Shown: piece by piece, positions 43,696 through 56,500 of the stretch
Position numbering within the stretch: the stretch's first letter is position 1
How the letters are laid out: every line of letters begins with the position of its first letter
The notes under the pieces: generated by a model
Seen by the model: the letters and a program-made list of their open reading frames with translations, nothing else
What the model was told of the DNA's origin: nothing
Databases searched by the model: none
Program-made: the position numbers and the translations under genes
Assembly: GCA_963565915.1 (NCBI GenBank)
Contig: OY751492.1
Span: forward strand, 4,650,001 to 4,714,000
Reading direction: 5' to 3'
Length of the DNA stretch: 64,000 bases
Source: Entoloma clypeatum
Lineage: Eukaryota > Basidiomycota > Agaricomycetes > Agaricales > Entolomataceae

Positions 43696-46233
43696 TCACC
43701 CGCTCTCGGCGACCTTCTTCTTGATGACATCTACAATACCCGGCTCCGCGACGGTGCTCAGATCTCCCAGTTGGTGACCTTCTCCCGCGACGATCTTTCT
43801 CATAATCCTCCGCATGATCTACAGGGGCATAATCGCGTGTCAAATAGTGTGCGAGGGTTACAATGGTGATAACTCAACACACCTTGCCAGATCGCGTCTT
43901 TGGCAAGTCAGGAACGATGTAGACCTTTTTGGGCACTGCGAACGGCCCGATCGTCTTTCGAACCTGGAGGACAAACTCCTTCGCGAGCCCTGACTCCTCG
44001 CCGGGGTTATGTTGGAATTCACTAGAATCAATCATTGCTGTTGTTACCGAATCATCCAACAATAAGATTCGCTCACGGTTTCAGGGTGACGAAGGCATAT
44101 ACAGCCTGGCCCGTCAGCTCGTCTGCTGCACCAATAACTACATAGCACATCAAGAGACAGATGATCAGTCGTTAAAGATCAACGACATACCAGCAGTCTC
44201 GGCAACACCCTTGTGCATGATGAGGGCAGACTCGATCTCCGCAGTCGACAAACGGTGTCCTGATACGTTGATTACGTCTAAGAGCAAAAAGGTAGGTGGT
44301 CAGCTTAATTCCTCCATAAACAACGGAGGTACGAACCATCTACACGCCCCTTGATCCAGATATATCCGTGTTCATCACGAGCAGCACCGTCACCCGTGAA
44401 GTAGAACCCAGGGTAGGGCTAGGCGCATACGTGAAAACCCGTAAAACGTGGTTGATCAAACCGGAACTCACGACCATGTAGGTGTCTAGATACCTCTTAT
44501 GCTCTCGCCACGCCGTCCTGGCTACCGACGGCCATGGGTTTCTCAGAGCCAGCACACCTGTGACATTATTCCCCACAAGCTCCTACACGACCGCTGGTCA
44601 ACCATATGACCATCTGCAACGCAACAAAGAAAAAAGCACCTCTCCAGAAACAGGATTTAAAATCACTGGGTCGATCCCGAAGAACGGCACAGTCGCCGCA
44701 CCAGGCTTCGTCTCGATCGCTCCTGGGAACGGCGTGACCACGATAGAGCCTGTCTCCGTCTGCCAGAACGTGTCCACAATGGCACACTGCTTCCTGCCCA
44801 CATGCACGTTGTACCAGTTCCACGCTTCGGGGTTGATGGGCTCACCAACGCTGCCGAGGACACGGAGGCTGGAAAGATCGTGCGGCTCTACATGGTGCGC
44901 CCCGAGGCGGCGGAGGAGCCGGATGGCGGTGGGAGCCGAGTAAAAGTGGGTAATTTTGTACTTGTCGACGATTTGCCAGTAGCGCGAAGGGGTGGGGTAG
45001 ATGGGGGTGGATTCAAAGATGGTGGTGCTGATGCCGTTGGCGAGGGGCCCGTAGATGATGTACCTGAACGGTTGGATGATGAGAATGGGGGAGGAAAGGA
45101 CGTAGATAACATACGTGTGTCCGGTGATCCAGCCGATGTCAGCCATGCATCCGAAACGATCGTCGGGATGGACGTCGAAGACGTATTTGACGGTCAACGC
45201 AGCGCCGAGAAGGTATCCTCCGGTCGTATGCACGACTCCCTTGGGCTTTCCGGTCGAACCAGAGGTCTATCTCCAAAGTTGAGTCACTGATTCAAAAGAG
45301 GGAATGGAAGGAACGCACGTAGAGAATGAAAAGGGGGTCCTCGGACGCCATTATTTCCGGCGGGCAGTGGTTCGGAACCTTGTCGACCTCTTCGTGCCAC
45401 CAGTGGTCCCTACCCTCAACCCATGCAACTGGATTGCCCGTCCTCCTCAGAACCAGGACGTGCTCTACAAAGGGACACTCCTGTAAAGCACTGTCCACGA
45501 TAGCCTTGGTCGCGATCGACTTTCCACCCCTCCTTCCCTCATCGCTGGTGATGATGACTCTGGACGAACAGTCATTCACGCGGTCACGCAAAGCCTCGGC
45601 GGAGAAGCCAGCAAAGACGACAGAGTGGATGGCGCCGATACGGGCACAGGCCAAGAAGGCGGCAGCGGCCTGCCAGGTCATGGGAAGGTAGATGGAAACG
45701 GTATCGCCTTTCTTGATGCCGTAGGACTTGAGGACGTTGGCGATGCTGCAGACTTCGCGGAGCAGCTCCGCGTACGTGATTTCGCGACCCTCGCCAGGTT
45801 CATCGGCTTCGTAGATGATCGCGGTCTGATAACGACTCAGTTGTGAAAGAGAAGATATAGAAAAGTGAACACCTTGTCAGGATTTTTAAATGCCCAGCGG
45901 TCGACGCAGTTGTAGGATGCGTTTAGGCCACCTTCAGGGAACCAGGCAATATCGCCTGCCGTGAATCCGCCTGACCGAACGGTCTGGAAGGGGCGATCCC
46001 AGTACAGGGTCTCTCTAGCGATCTGTACCAAACATCAACTTCGACAATTACGCGATCGACCGAACAATACAAACATTTGCCCACCACGCATCGGAATCTG
46101 GGCCGATGGTCTGAGCATGCACAGCGACATAATCTTCGTAGGTGGGGCCAACATGAGGGATCTTTGGGCCGGCAGCGACACGGGGAGCGATGGGGTGTTT
46201 GGGGACAGGAGCAGAGGCGACTTCGTCGGCCAT
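43696..46233 (-). CDS. acs1: Acetyl-CoA synthetase (acetate-CoA ligase)
   Basis: Makes acetyl-CoA from acetate, ATP and CoA, via acetyl-AMP, in cytosol and nucleus; needed for growth on C2 sources and for histone acetylation. ATG at 46233 ([12 protein letters not shown]), multi-exon, stop at 43696-43698, about 660 residues, the usual length. Motifs in order: YWDRPFQTV and [17 protein letters not shown] (N-terminal ACS signature), [20 protein letters not shown], the ATP-binding loop [10 protein letters not shown] (after an intron near 45270), [52 protein letters not shown], and the C-terminal LPKTRSGK, whose Lys is the catalytic and acetylation-controlled residue. All key residues are present. 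The gene symbol is by family resemblance. Confidence 0.92.
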
Positions 46234-46642
46234 AGCAAGTGATGAGAGTCGAGACTGGTGTGCTGGCGCTTTTATGAGATGATTTGCAACCCTCGATAAA
46301 ATAAGGGCAAATACCGAAAGTCCCGCGATTCAATGATTAATTGTATTGAGGAAGGACATTGATGCATAGCGATCAAGGATAACCCGAGCGACGCATTCGA
46401 AATACCAATCTTAGGAGAACTGTGCCGTTACACACTAAGGGATGAGAAAACGTGTGGCGTGGACTGACTTACAAGATGTCAGCCATTCCATCTCAATCGT
46501 AAAGGTGCCGTGCCTGGGGTTGGGAGGGACAAAGTGTTGAGGGGAACGGTGATCAGAGGAGACGACTCGCGGATCGATAATTTGCTCATCCACATAACGA
46601 TCTGCGAGAGGGCGCGAGAATTGATGTGTTAAGGATACTGTA

Positions 46643-46781
46643 CTATTACGACCGTAGGTTCACGTACCGCGTAACGCCGTTTTTTTTGACGGAAATATTT
46701 TTTTTTTCTCGACTTATCCGAATTTTGGGATTTGTCGGAAAAAACTTTTTGGTCACGTGTGTGAAGCTATGGTCGTAATAG
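46643..46781. mobile_element. MITE-like element with terminal inverted repeats (about 139 bp)
   Basis: The left end reads CTATTACGACCGTAGGTTCAC and the right end is its near-perfect reverse complement (mismatches at two positions), the match fading further in. No coding capacity; AT-rich centre with T-runs. If the flanking TA at 46644-46645 and 46779-46780 is the target duplication, it fits a Tc1/mariner-type miniature element. It lies about 410 bp upstream of the acetyl-CoA synthetase start. Confidence 0.5.
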
Positions 46782-48274
46782 TGAAGATAGTTTGTGGAAA
46801 AAGGGTTAGGTTGGGGGTGTTGGGAAATTACTATTGGAATCGCTTAACATCGCTTAGACAGTATACGTAATCATAGTAAGCTTACGAGAACTGGAGACCG
46901 CTGACGCCGTCTTCGTCACCCTGGAGCTGAATTGATGCTGGACTTCGGCACGTAACCCGGCGCTGACTCACGGTAAGTTGCTAAAAAGGACAAGTTTCCG
47001 CAAGACGCAGATGAATCACATCTACTCAAGGTAGACGTCAGGCCATCAAGCTTTCGGGACTGACAAACCTTCCTTCACAGGAGCTTCTGGAAATCCAGGT
47101 TGTGCTCCACACGGAAAGACCGCCACGTCATCGTGGCAAGGAATGATGCCTCGGAGCGCGGCACGGGGGAGTCGGGCGTAGGGGAAGTGCTTGAAAACGT
47201 AACACCGGACATGAAAGAGGGAAACCAAGGGTTGAGCGAGGGTTGGCGCCTTCTGTCAGCATCGGAAGCATTCGCAAAGATGTTGGCGGCGTAGTATATG
47301 TTGTTGAATGAGGATGGCGACTCCAGATGATGGTAGATGTCGGCAGAGCATTGAGCTTCTACAAGGACGTCAACTGTTGTTAGACGCAAAAAAGACACCA
47401 GAACCGCACTCTGACCTTTCCTCCACCGAGGTCACCAGGAAACACGACCCCCCATGCCCGACAGGACCATTCTCTCGAATTATCCATGGCCAATGACGTG
47501 ATTTCAACCATGCCCGCCTTTGGTTGTAAGTGCAGAGTCGTGTCGGAGGATGTGTAAGGCTGCCGCGCCCTCGCACAGATGGGACCCGGAAGCAGGGAGT
47601 GTTGCGAGTCTTGTAGAGATTAACCCTTCAAGTTCCACTGAGGTAAGTTATTCGAGGTAAGGAGGACAGGGAAAGGAGGACATGCCGTACCATAGATATG
47701 CGCAATGCTCCGGTTTGTGGGGAACACCACGGGAACACCGGATGCGTCGTAGCTGATACCCCAATAACCCAGTCTCGGGCCTGAATAGAAAAGCTATCAA
47801 TGATACCGAAAGCTGGATACGAAGAAGTAACCGACTGAAGTGCTTGTATCCACGGTGTACGAACGAACCTTCATCATTGCTTGCATATGCTTGGTGTACG
47901 GTTCTAGAGAACAAATGGAGGCTCAACACGTGACTAGTATAATTAAACATACTCTATCGCCCGCCTAAGTATGTACAACAATTTTGAACGATAGACTTGG
48001 TCAACTTTCGGACCTCTCCGCCTCCTCAGACGACGGGAACCTCCAGTCGGCCACGCGCGGTTTTGACTTTCCAACGACGCCAAGACCTATTTCGCCGACA
48101 AGGGATGATGATCCTCGAATTTTATGTATCCTGGCGGGAGGTGCAGTCGTCCTTTTGAGATAATGTGGTGTGTTCTTCATCTTTAGTTTCTCACCAAACT
48201 TGACGTGTATCGTCGATAGCGAATCCTACATGTAGATGCAATTACCCTCCTTGTCTCCAACTCACTCCTCGCCA
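46782..48274. other. Unassigned stretch
   Basis: Frames of up to 107 codons (47398-47075, minus) without recognisable features. No RNA gene seen. Confidence 0.35.
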
Positions 48275-48450
48275 CAATCCGCACATCATTGGTCGCCCCC
48301 TTTCATGCGACATCTACATTGATGATACCTCCGATCCGAGGAGCTGGGTGCATAGAAGAGGGATTCTAGCCTCTAGCCCGTCCAAGGCTGGATCCATGGA
48401 AGTGTGTGTGATGGGAAAGTCCAGGGAATGGGTCTGGATGACGAGACGGG
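48275..48450 (-). repeat. Duplicated segment, copy 1
   Basis: About 175 bp, similar at many positions to 51125-51340. Shared words include CTCCGATCCGAGGAGC, AGAAGAGGGATT and GGCTGGATCCATGG. On the minus strand both give THSLDFPIT...MDPALD. Diverged, non-coding or pseudogenic. Confidence 0.7.
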
Positions 48451-48462
48451 ACAAAGAATACC

Positions 48463-48586
48463 CTGCATCGCGATGAACAATTGGCGCGGGTCCGTTCCTC
48501 AAATACGACTCCCGATCCAGCCGGGCTGCACCAAAAGCCGTCACGTTACTACCAGAAGCTTCGTCCGGGCTTGATCCGTCCACCAT
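48463..48586 (-). pseudogene. Fragment of the Ser-rich membrane-protein gene (tail region)
   Basis: The minus strand encodes EASGSN then LDRESYLRNGPAPIVHRDAG, nearly identical to the tail of the gene at 51903-53424 (near 52000-52110). Only about 40 codons match and the frame then runs into unrelated sequence. A gene relic left by duplication. Confidence 0.8.
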
Positions 48587-48599
48587 GGCTCGCCCCTCA

Positions 48600-51124
48600 C
48601 GCGCCTATATCCCAGCTCGTCTAACCAGACCCACGATGTCGATGCCCCTGTTGGTCATCACCTTCCCCCGACTGACGATTCTCGTTGCCCGGGACGATAG
48701 CCACTGCCAACACCGCCGTCTGTCGTCAGCGTTGATGCGGAGTCACGGGCAGCCTGATTCAAGTTGTATTGCATATATGCCTCCGAGGTGCATAGTAGCC
48801 AAGCAAAACAAAGTATCACTACTAAGGTATAATAGACCGCGGCGATATGAAACACAAACAATGCCGGCGAGAACAGCCCCACCCCCCCCCCCCAGAAGTT
48901 GGAGCCGTCGTCGTGTTTTGATATTGCCATGACACATTCAAAGTCATCTGGGATGTGAAAAGCACCATGCCCACCCCCACCCCAAAGCTGTCGATGCTAA
49001 ATGTGAGCGTCTGATTGTCATTTTCACCGGTAGCACCTGCTCTGGATGCGGATACATTTCAGGATGCATTCGTGAGTCAGACAGATGCCAACATAAAAAG
49101 GGACATACTCAGCGAGTTGCGTCCCATCATTATCGATCACAACGAAATTATCAACCTTTCCGGATTGGGTTTTCGCAGACATCGAATAACTGTTGCCGAC
49201 GATGATGTGAGGTCAGTGCAAAAAGACCGGGGCAATAAACTGTGCCAGTAACATACAAGCCTTTGTCCAGGTCTCCAACAGGAAGGGCCATCAGGTTTTG
49301 TGACTGATTGGCAAATGAAGGCGGAGGCAAGACCGTCGCTGTATGCCGGGTCAATTTCGTCGAACAGAACCACGCCCTCTACACACCATTGTACCCTTGA
49401 CCCGAAATCTCCTCCCTCTTTTTTTGAGGTCCAACAGTGCTTACGAGGTAGTCGCAATCAATTCCGACGAGCAGTACCCCGAACTTCTGCCCTTCCTCGA
49501 GACCTACGTCAGCACGCCAGAGCTTCAGGTAGACGCCTTGGTATGTATTCTGATATTTCGGGACGCAGGCTCTTTGGACCGATGGTTCATGTACACTTGC
49601 GAAGGGATACTAAGGAAGTTCATCATTCAGATGACCCCGGTCACGGTAACATGGGATACGAACTTCATCACAAGACTTTCCTGTGCGAGACGTATCGCAC
49701 AGGCCCCTGCAAAGTGGGTCCTCCTGACGAGGGCCGTTCCACGTCAGGATTTCGAGGTTCGTTTTTCCACGAGCGCGCATTCCTTCGTAGGCACAATGAG
49801 CAAAAACGAGCCCACATCACAGAAAAGCATGTACCAAGACAGATGTTTGCAACAAGCTAGCGGTCGCGACGTCAGGAGGCACGTATGGTGTGCTTGTCGA
49901 CGTTTTGTTGTACATACTAATTGACGTGTTCACGGTCCGCGAGGTAGTCAAGACCTCCCTCTCGCACTGATTTTCCCCAGAGCATCTTGTACCCGAAGGG
50001 CAGCCTGGCGAACAAAGGTGGAATCCGCTTGTAAGCGCTTCCCCTGGTCACAAGCTGGCCAACAAACCGCATCACTTACAGACATTAGGGCAACAAATAT
50101 CGTCGTCGTCGCAACATCCCCCACTGATACAGCAGTTTCGACCGCCGTTACAGCATTTTCCCGCTCCACAACATGACGTCCCCCCTGATTAAAGCAACCA
50201 CATTTTCGTGTGCTAAAGGCACCCACCCGATCTTCCCAAAACACTGAGACAAATACGGTCAGCAGACGCAGCGTCACGAAGCACAGAACGTACGCTGGTA
50301 CCGGGGTTGCAGCAGCGATTATTCGGGCACTATGGCAGCGGTAATCAAGTGAGGCTACTACGCCGCCCCAGATAAAGTGTCAATACTTACACATTTCCAT
50401 CCTGGATAACAACAAAATGGAAATCCCGAACATTGGACTGCGGAAGAACGTGAAGTGCGCGAACACTGGTGATGAGATCGTCACTTACCTTGTGCGGGGT
50501 TACTGAGGCACTGCTGTTGACGCGACTCGAGTTTTCTCCCAAATGGGTCCATGTGCGCTTGGAAAGGATCGTGAGGGCTAGATTGAGACGAGAAATTGGA
50601 GTAGCCGTTCTGCATTGCCTCCGGTTGCATTGAAGGGACGCCCCGGAAATATCAAGGCGTAGACCATGAATTCGGACAATGACCAAGAAAACGCAAGGGC
50701 ATCCTGTTAGAAAGAAGCTGACGGGAGATGGGGCCATGAGGGAGTTGAGCTAAACCGAGAAGATATGTCCTACTTACATATATGTCGACGGATTTGCTAG
50801 GGCCGCGCAAGGGAGAACTGTGTGACATTGTATGGAAGTGTCCAGGACTTTTGTTCCAGAAACAGAAAAAGCACCAGCCTATGCACGCCCAATAAGAAAA
50901 GGCGCTATCGTAGCAGTCCCATAGAGTCCAGAAAATCCATGATATCTCGAAAGCATCAGGAATCTTCAAGTTACTTGATAGCAACACGAGAACAGCACGA
51001 TGGTCATCACCCTGAGCTTCGTTCGATGGAAGTGAAATTCTACGCGAAGCATCACGCGTGCGCCTCCTGAGTCACTATCAGATTCTAATCAGAAAAAAAA
51101 AGACGACATCCTTAATGATGAAAC
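48600..51124. other. Gene-poor stretch with decayed coding pieces
   Basis: Many short frames on both strands, none with a supported family. The longest is 49343-49924 (plus, 193 codons). Two minus-strand pieces end in similar words (FVVIDNDG near 49150 and FHFVVIQDGN near 50400), hinting at tandem copies of one lost gene. A C-run lies near 48884. Confidence 0.35.
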
Positions 51125-51340
51125 GAATCCGCACATCGCATCATTGGTCCCCCCACTTGCGTACAGCATCTATATCCACCACGATACCATCTGATGACTC
51201 CGATCCGAGGAGCAGGGGTTTAGAAGAGGGATTGTAGCCTCTAGTACGTCCAGGGCTGGATCCATGGAAGACTGTGATGGGAAAGTCGAGGGAGTGGGTC
51301 TGAAGAATGGATGCAGCATGACGAGACGGGGCATGCTTTC
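51125..51340 (-). repeat. Duplicated segment, copy 2
   Basis: Partner of 48275-48450, with small insertions. Lies downstream of the intact Ser-rich membrane-protein gene. Confidence 0.7.
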
Positions 51341-51902
51341 TAATGGAAGAAGAATAGCAGACATGCCTCAGGGCACGCACGTGTGATGCGATATTCATAA
51401 CGCTGCAATTTGGCTGTGAATTAACATCGCGATGTAATATTGATGGACAAAGAACATCACGACAGCAGCTTTCAATTGGACGCGCTGGTCTCTTCACTGT
51501 CCAACGAACTCGGGCGAACTGCTGCACATACATATCAAGAAGGAGTGTAATTTAGTGGGCGGCGTAGGAAGAGTCATAACACAGGGAAGGTGCGAGAGGA
51601 AGAAAGTGTCGAATTTCGTGAACGTTAGGTTATGTATTATCGTGTGCAAAGGTGAAAACCGAGGACAAAAGGTAAGTGTGAAGGTGAAGGACGAGTGGTG
51701 TGCCATGTAACGCTGAAATCTGAACGTTCATTTCGAGGGGGGGAGAAGGTGAGAAAGATGCAACAGCTGTATCCACAGGTGGTCAACGCTCTGGGGAGTT
51801 TTGGTTTGCTGTGGCTTGACGAGACTCCCAGAGCCGGCGACAGAGACCGAGGCCGGTTCCTCCCCTCCTCGCCCTCGTGAGACGTAACCCCTTCCTTTCC
51901 CC

Positions 51903-53424
51903 TCACCGTCGTTCATCAGCAGGCAAGCTGTCGTACGTCGGCGGGATCTCCTCCCTAACCTGCTCGTCACCGCCCTCCTCTTCCTCCGGTGCTACTCTCC
52001 CCGCATCGCGATGAACAATCGGCGCAGGTCCGTTCCTCAAATACGACTCCCGATCCAGCCCGATTGCACCAGAAACCGCCCCGTTACTGCCAGAAGCTTC
52101 GGCATCCGGGTTGGCCACGCCGAGACCCGGCCCGGGTTGTACTTGGAGGCTGAGCGGTCTCGACCCGAAGGCCTCACGTTCTTTCGCGCTCGTCGCGGCG
52201 AAGCTTGAGGTAGGGCCCGAACTAGAGTTGGTACCTTGGTGACTGGACGACAGGGAGGGTCCTCTGCCGACATGTGCTCCAGGCTGCGGGTACACGGCCA
52301 TATTGGGCTGTTGCATGTAATGTGGGTCTTGAACAGACATGTTCATGTAGTACGATCCGGATTGCGAACGATCTCCCGAGCCGGAGCCCCCGTCCGAAGA
52401 GGGAGACGAGATGGTAGGCGGATACGGCTGCGTGGGATACATGCCATGTGCCTGCTGCGGGTGATACTGCTGCATCTCTGGCCTCCGAGCAACACTCCCG
52501 GGCCCAGACTCGGGCACATAGTTGAAGGGTGAGATGACACCACCAACGCCGGTGCCGAGACGTCCGCCCATCCCGTCGTCTTGGTCGTCCAGGGTGAGGT
52601 TGGGGTTGGGGTGTCCATGATGGACAGCATGGACGGGGTCGAAGTTGCCGTCGAAGACGAGTTTCTCGACTGACCTTCGTTGGTACCTTCGGAACAGGAG
52701 CAGCGCGAGAAGCAGGAGGAGGAGACCGGCTATACCTGTGGGAGGAAAAAGGTGTCAGTAAGGGGGGCTACGAGAAGACGAGACAGAAAGGGGGTGGTAG
52801 CGTGGGAGAGCGGGGAAGGAAAGCCGGGGGGAAAAAACGCGCCTCCAACTACACCGCCGACGATAGCGCCTGTTTTGGACGACTTGTGGCCGGCGGAAGG
52901 GGTAGTGGTGGGGCCGATAGCAATGGTTGTTGTTCCAAGGATGACAGTGGTGGTGTACAACTCTCCATCCGACGTGCCGCTGTATATTATATTATGATCG
53001 GTTTGATGGAAAAAGAGAAGCGGAGGTATACGTACACCGAAGTGCTTTGAACGACGGATGGGACGATGACGACGGATGTGGGGATGGAAGAGGAAGAAAA
53101 ACGGGTGGTTACCGATGAAGGAGGGGGCTGCGAGGAGGTGGGGGGCGCCGAGCTGGACAGAGGAATGGAAGACGATGTGGAAGAAGAGCTGGAGGAGGGC
53201 GGGGTTGAGGATGAGGATGAGGATGAGCTAGAGGTCACGGGAGAGGATGAGATGGTGATAACTGTAGAAAGGGAAGAAGTGTTAGATGACGCTGGAAAGC
53301 CAGAGGAAGAGGGGGTAGGTGAAGAGGAAAAAGAGGAAAGATATGAAGCACCGGATGACGAAGAAGACGAGGAGGAAGCAGACGACGACGACGAGCGGGT
53401 CGTAGTGTCGTTTGCAGACGACAT
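51903..53424 (-). CDS. Ser-rich single-pass membrane protein with long cytosolic tail
   Basis: Three exons. Exon 1 (53424 to about 53031) begins MSSANDTTTRSSSSS and is almost pure Ser/Thr/Pro, a likely O-mannosylated extracellular stalk; no signal peptide is evident. Exon 2 encodes GELYTTTVILGTTTIAIG and GHKSSKTGAIVGG. Exon 3 encodes the membrane helix IAGLLLLLLALLLF with a basic RRYQRR stop, then about 240 residues of Pro/Ser/Gly/Gln-rich tail (DDQDDGMGGR, PEMQQYHPQQ, LDRESYLRNGPAPIVHRD) ending PPTYDSLPADERR. The plan recalls wall-stress sensors (Mid2/WSC type), but there is no Cys-rich WSC domain. PPTYD resembles a PPxY-type ubiquitin-ligase contact. Truncated relatives lie at 22019-22715 and 48463-48586. 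Confidence 0.72.
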
Positions 53425-56400
53425 GGTTTCTGTTCGACGAAAGAGAGAGGGGAGGAGGAGTCGGGGGGGAAGTGAACGCCAGAAAGGGGTAGGAGGTAAA
53501 GCTCCACTCGATGGAAGCCAAGCGACGTCAACTCGTGGCGAGCGAGCGACGAATCGTCATTTTGCGCAAATGAGTTTACATATAATAACCCTCGCTGTCA
53601 AAATCCCGATCATCTCGGCAAAGCCCAGCCTCGTTTCACACTAATCGCAGCCGATAAGGATGTGGAAGATAACCAACTCACTGGTAGACGACATCTTGGC
53701 CTCGATATTGCTCGTCGATCAGTCGCTCTCGGTCAGACACGAGTGGGGAGGGTCCACGGCCGCTTTTGAATTCATCATCCCATTTGTTCCATTTTCTCAT
53801 TACGTAAATAATTTCCACGCCTCTGAAGATGGTACCTGTCTCCTGTGGCGTTCTTGCCGCCTTGTTCAATTTCAACTCCACAGCGTACTCCGCCCCTCCA
53901 ATGCAGACACAACATTTTACACCACACATACCCTCACCGAAGCTCGCCTTTATCAAGATGAATCAAGTCTGCTGTCATGCCGAGAAGCCAGCAAGCATAA
54001 TCCGGATTTGACCACAACGGCATTATGGTTACTCCGAGATAATCTCCCAGATGATCTTGATACTTACATCTTATCTTCCATCCTCAGTCCTCTTTGTAAT
54101 CGTGCCACCGTTCCGTGAGCGTGGCTGGAAACCTGGCTCAATCCCCCTAGCTGTGCGGAAATCGACTTCGATAAAGATCCTGACTCTCTGGCTTAATCCG
54201 CCGTTATCCTGCGCCGCCTCCGAGTCTTTGATGCGTCTAAACGCTAAACTACCAAGCCGCGTAGAAAGGTCATGCAGCCACCGGCAATCCGGCTTTCTGC
54301 ATCCTCCGCTCAATCTCCACAGGCACACGCCCCATAACATTTACATAAATCATCCTTCACCGAACGACGTCTTGGTTGAACCCAACACGATTTTTTTCTA
54401 CCTCGGACAACATACCTCCAGCGTATTCCAATTGACCGGTTGCCACAAGGTCTAAATATGCGCTGTCATACCGTCTGTATCGTGCTTTAGCAGGTCGTCG
54501 TTCCTACAGGGGTATCTGTACTCCTGCCATGCAACCGTTCCTCTCAGGAGACAGGAACACTTAGCAAAGTACATGCATCAGACCCTTCAACAGCAATTTT
54601 ATCTTCGGTCGCTGTGTCTCTCACCTCCCTTGGACTACGACAATGCACCGCAGGCCAGTCTTCGCGATAATTACTCCCCAGCGGAAACTTGGGCGCGCTC
54701 CACCTCTCAGGCGCCTCGCCTCGCCTCGTTCAAGCGAGATGATATACATGCTGTGATCCCTCAGGGTCCCCGCCGTTGTCGAGATTTCAACGTCTAACCC
54801 AGAGTGCCAAGCCTCCATGTGTGCCCGTTGACTAGTTCATCAAGTCATACTTCCAACCAACGTAGGTTCAACGCCGCCTGGACCAGAGTAAGCCTTCGAA
54901 GTTTCACACCGATCAGTCCTTGAATTCGTCAACATGCGAACGCTCGTGTGTAGTTTTCTCGTTCAAGCGCCATTGGCCGGAAAGGGTCCGATTCCCCAGT
55001 TGGCTTTCGTATTTTTTTCTTTTCCGAATCAAATAACGATGGCTGACATTGACGATGCATGCAGTTTCTTTCAGATACACCGGCCTTGCCACTGGGGGGA
55101 AGAGCAAGTGGCCAATAAGTGAACAAGCGTGGGTCAGTAATGGTGTTCTTCCCTGACAACACCTGAAACATCTGTCGTAAATGTAGGAATTAGCCCCTGT
55201 GTGGTACTGATTGAGTCTACGGACAACGACAAACCACCAAGAGTGACATTTTGGGGTCGGTGTTGCACTGTGAAATCGATGGGTTTGAATAGCAAAGTGG
55301 GTGTCACTGCCGTAATTCATATATTCAAAGATGACGGCCGTGGTACTTCTCGTATGGTAGGCGCGGGACTAAGAACTTTGATTACTCACACCTACTTCAA
55401 TCTCCTGACCGGGGCCCGTCCGACGGAAAAGTGGGTTAAAGAATTGTAACTCAGTCTCTCCGATAACGTTTGTCGCGAAACGCCTTCTAATTCGAGAAGC
55501 GACGTAGTCCCGCCCTTGGGAGGCGTTCGCGCCCCAAACCTTTTGGACCCATCATATTTCTTGCAAAAGGCGAGGCAAAAAACATCGACGATTGCGATCT
55601 GTGACGTATTTCCTTTTTGAACAAGGCCAGACCATACATCATACTCAAGTACTCTTAGAAGCCCCAGTTGGATCGGAAGCGAGGTTTCGATCAGGCCGGG
55701 GCATCAGACTTGAGATCAGTCAGCAGGCTTTGCAATACCCTTTTCAACACCTCGTGAGTGATATCGATCTTGCGAAAGGGTGGGTGGGGTGTTATGGCTT
55801 TTCAGGACATTGGCAGGAGAGGAAAGTTCCTGAAATTAGTTTCATCGTCAATCTATCTCAACCCGTGGATACCTGAAAACGAATGGCCACCGATCGAATG
55901 TATGGTAGTCTTTTGCCTTCCGGATCTGTGAATGCCTGAAGATCTGTTTGAGAATGGGCGTCTTTGTGTCGGTGGAGAATTCAACGATATGGGTTCGAAC
56001 TTGGTTCCACTGCCCTGACAGTGAGACATGAGTCAGTTGATCCATCCGAGTTGTAGCTTCAGTGCCATAGGTACGCCGCAAATCCTTCTACATGGGCCGT
56101 GAGAAAACACGATGGAGATCATCGTCGATACTGTTCGGATCCCACACACTACAACATGGTCAAGTGTCGACGTCGTTGAATGGTAGAAGGCCACTGTTTA
56201 TGGGAGGACTCATCCGCCGCCTCGAAAAATTCCACATAGACTTGCCAGATGCGTTTTTCTGTGAAAGAAAAGTGATTTCGACCGGACATTGCCCATTATG
56301 AAGTTCAAGCATCTTATCCTCTTATCTAGATCGTGAGGGACGAATCCCATTCATTGATGCGATGACAGGACATATGATCAACAAGGGTCTGCCTATTCCT

Positions 56401-56500
56401 GCCTATTCCTATTCAAACCGCATGAAATACCGAGGATCCCCACTCAAAAGAGGGGATGAGCAAAAGGAAATTCCTATTCCCTAACCCCTCGACTGCGAAC
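53425..56500. other. Unassigned stretch between membrane-protein gene and P450 gene 2
   Basis: About 3 kb. Minus-strand pieces near 54490-54375, 54340-54071 and 53956-53678 look weakly protein-like and could be exons of one gene, but I cannot join them or name a family. No RNA gene or repeat recognised. Confidence 0.35.

Noticed and set aside
53066..53644. 192-codon Glu/Asp-rich plus-strand frame
   Set aside because: Antisense of the Ser-rich exon of the membrane-protein gene.
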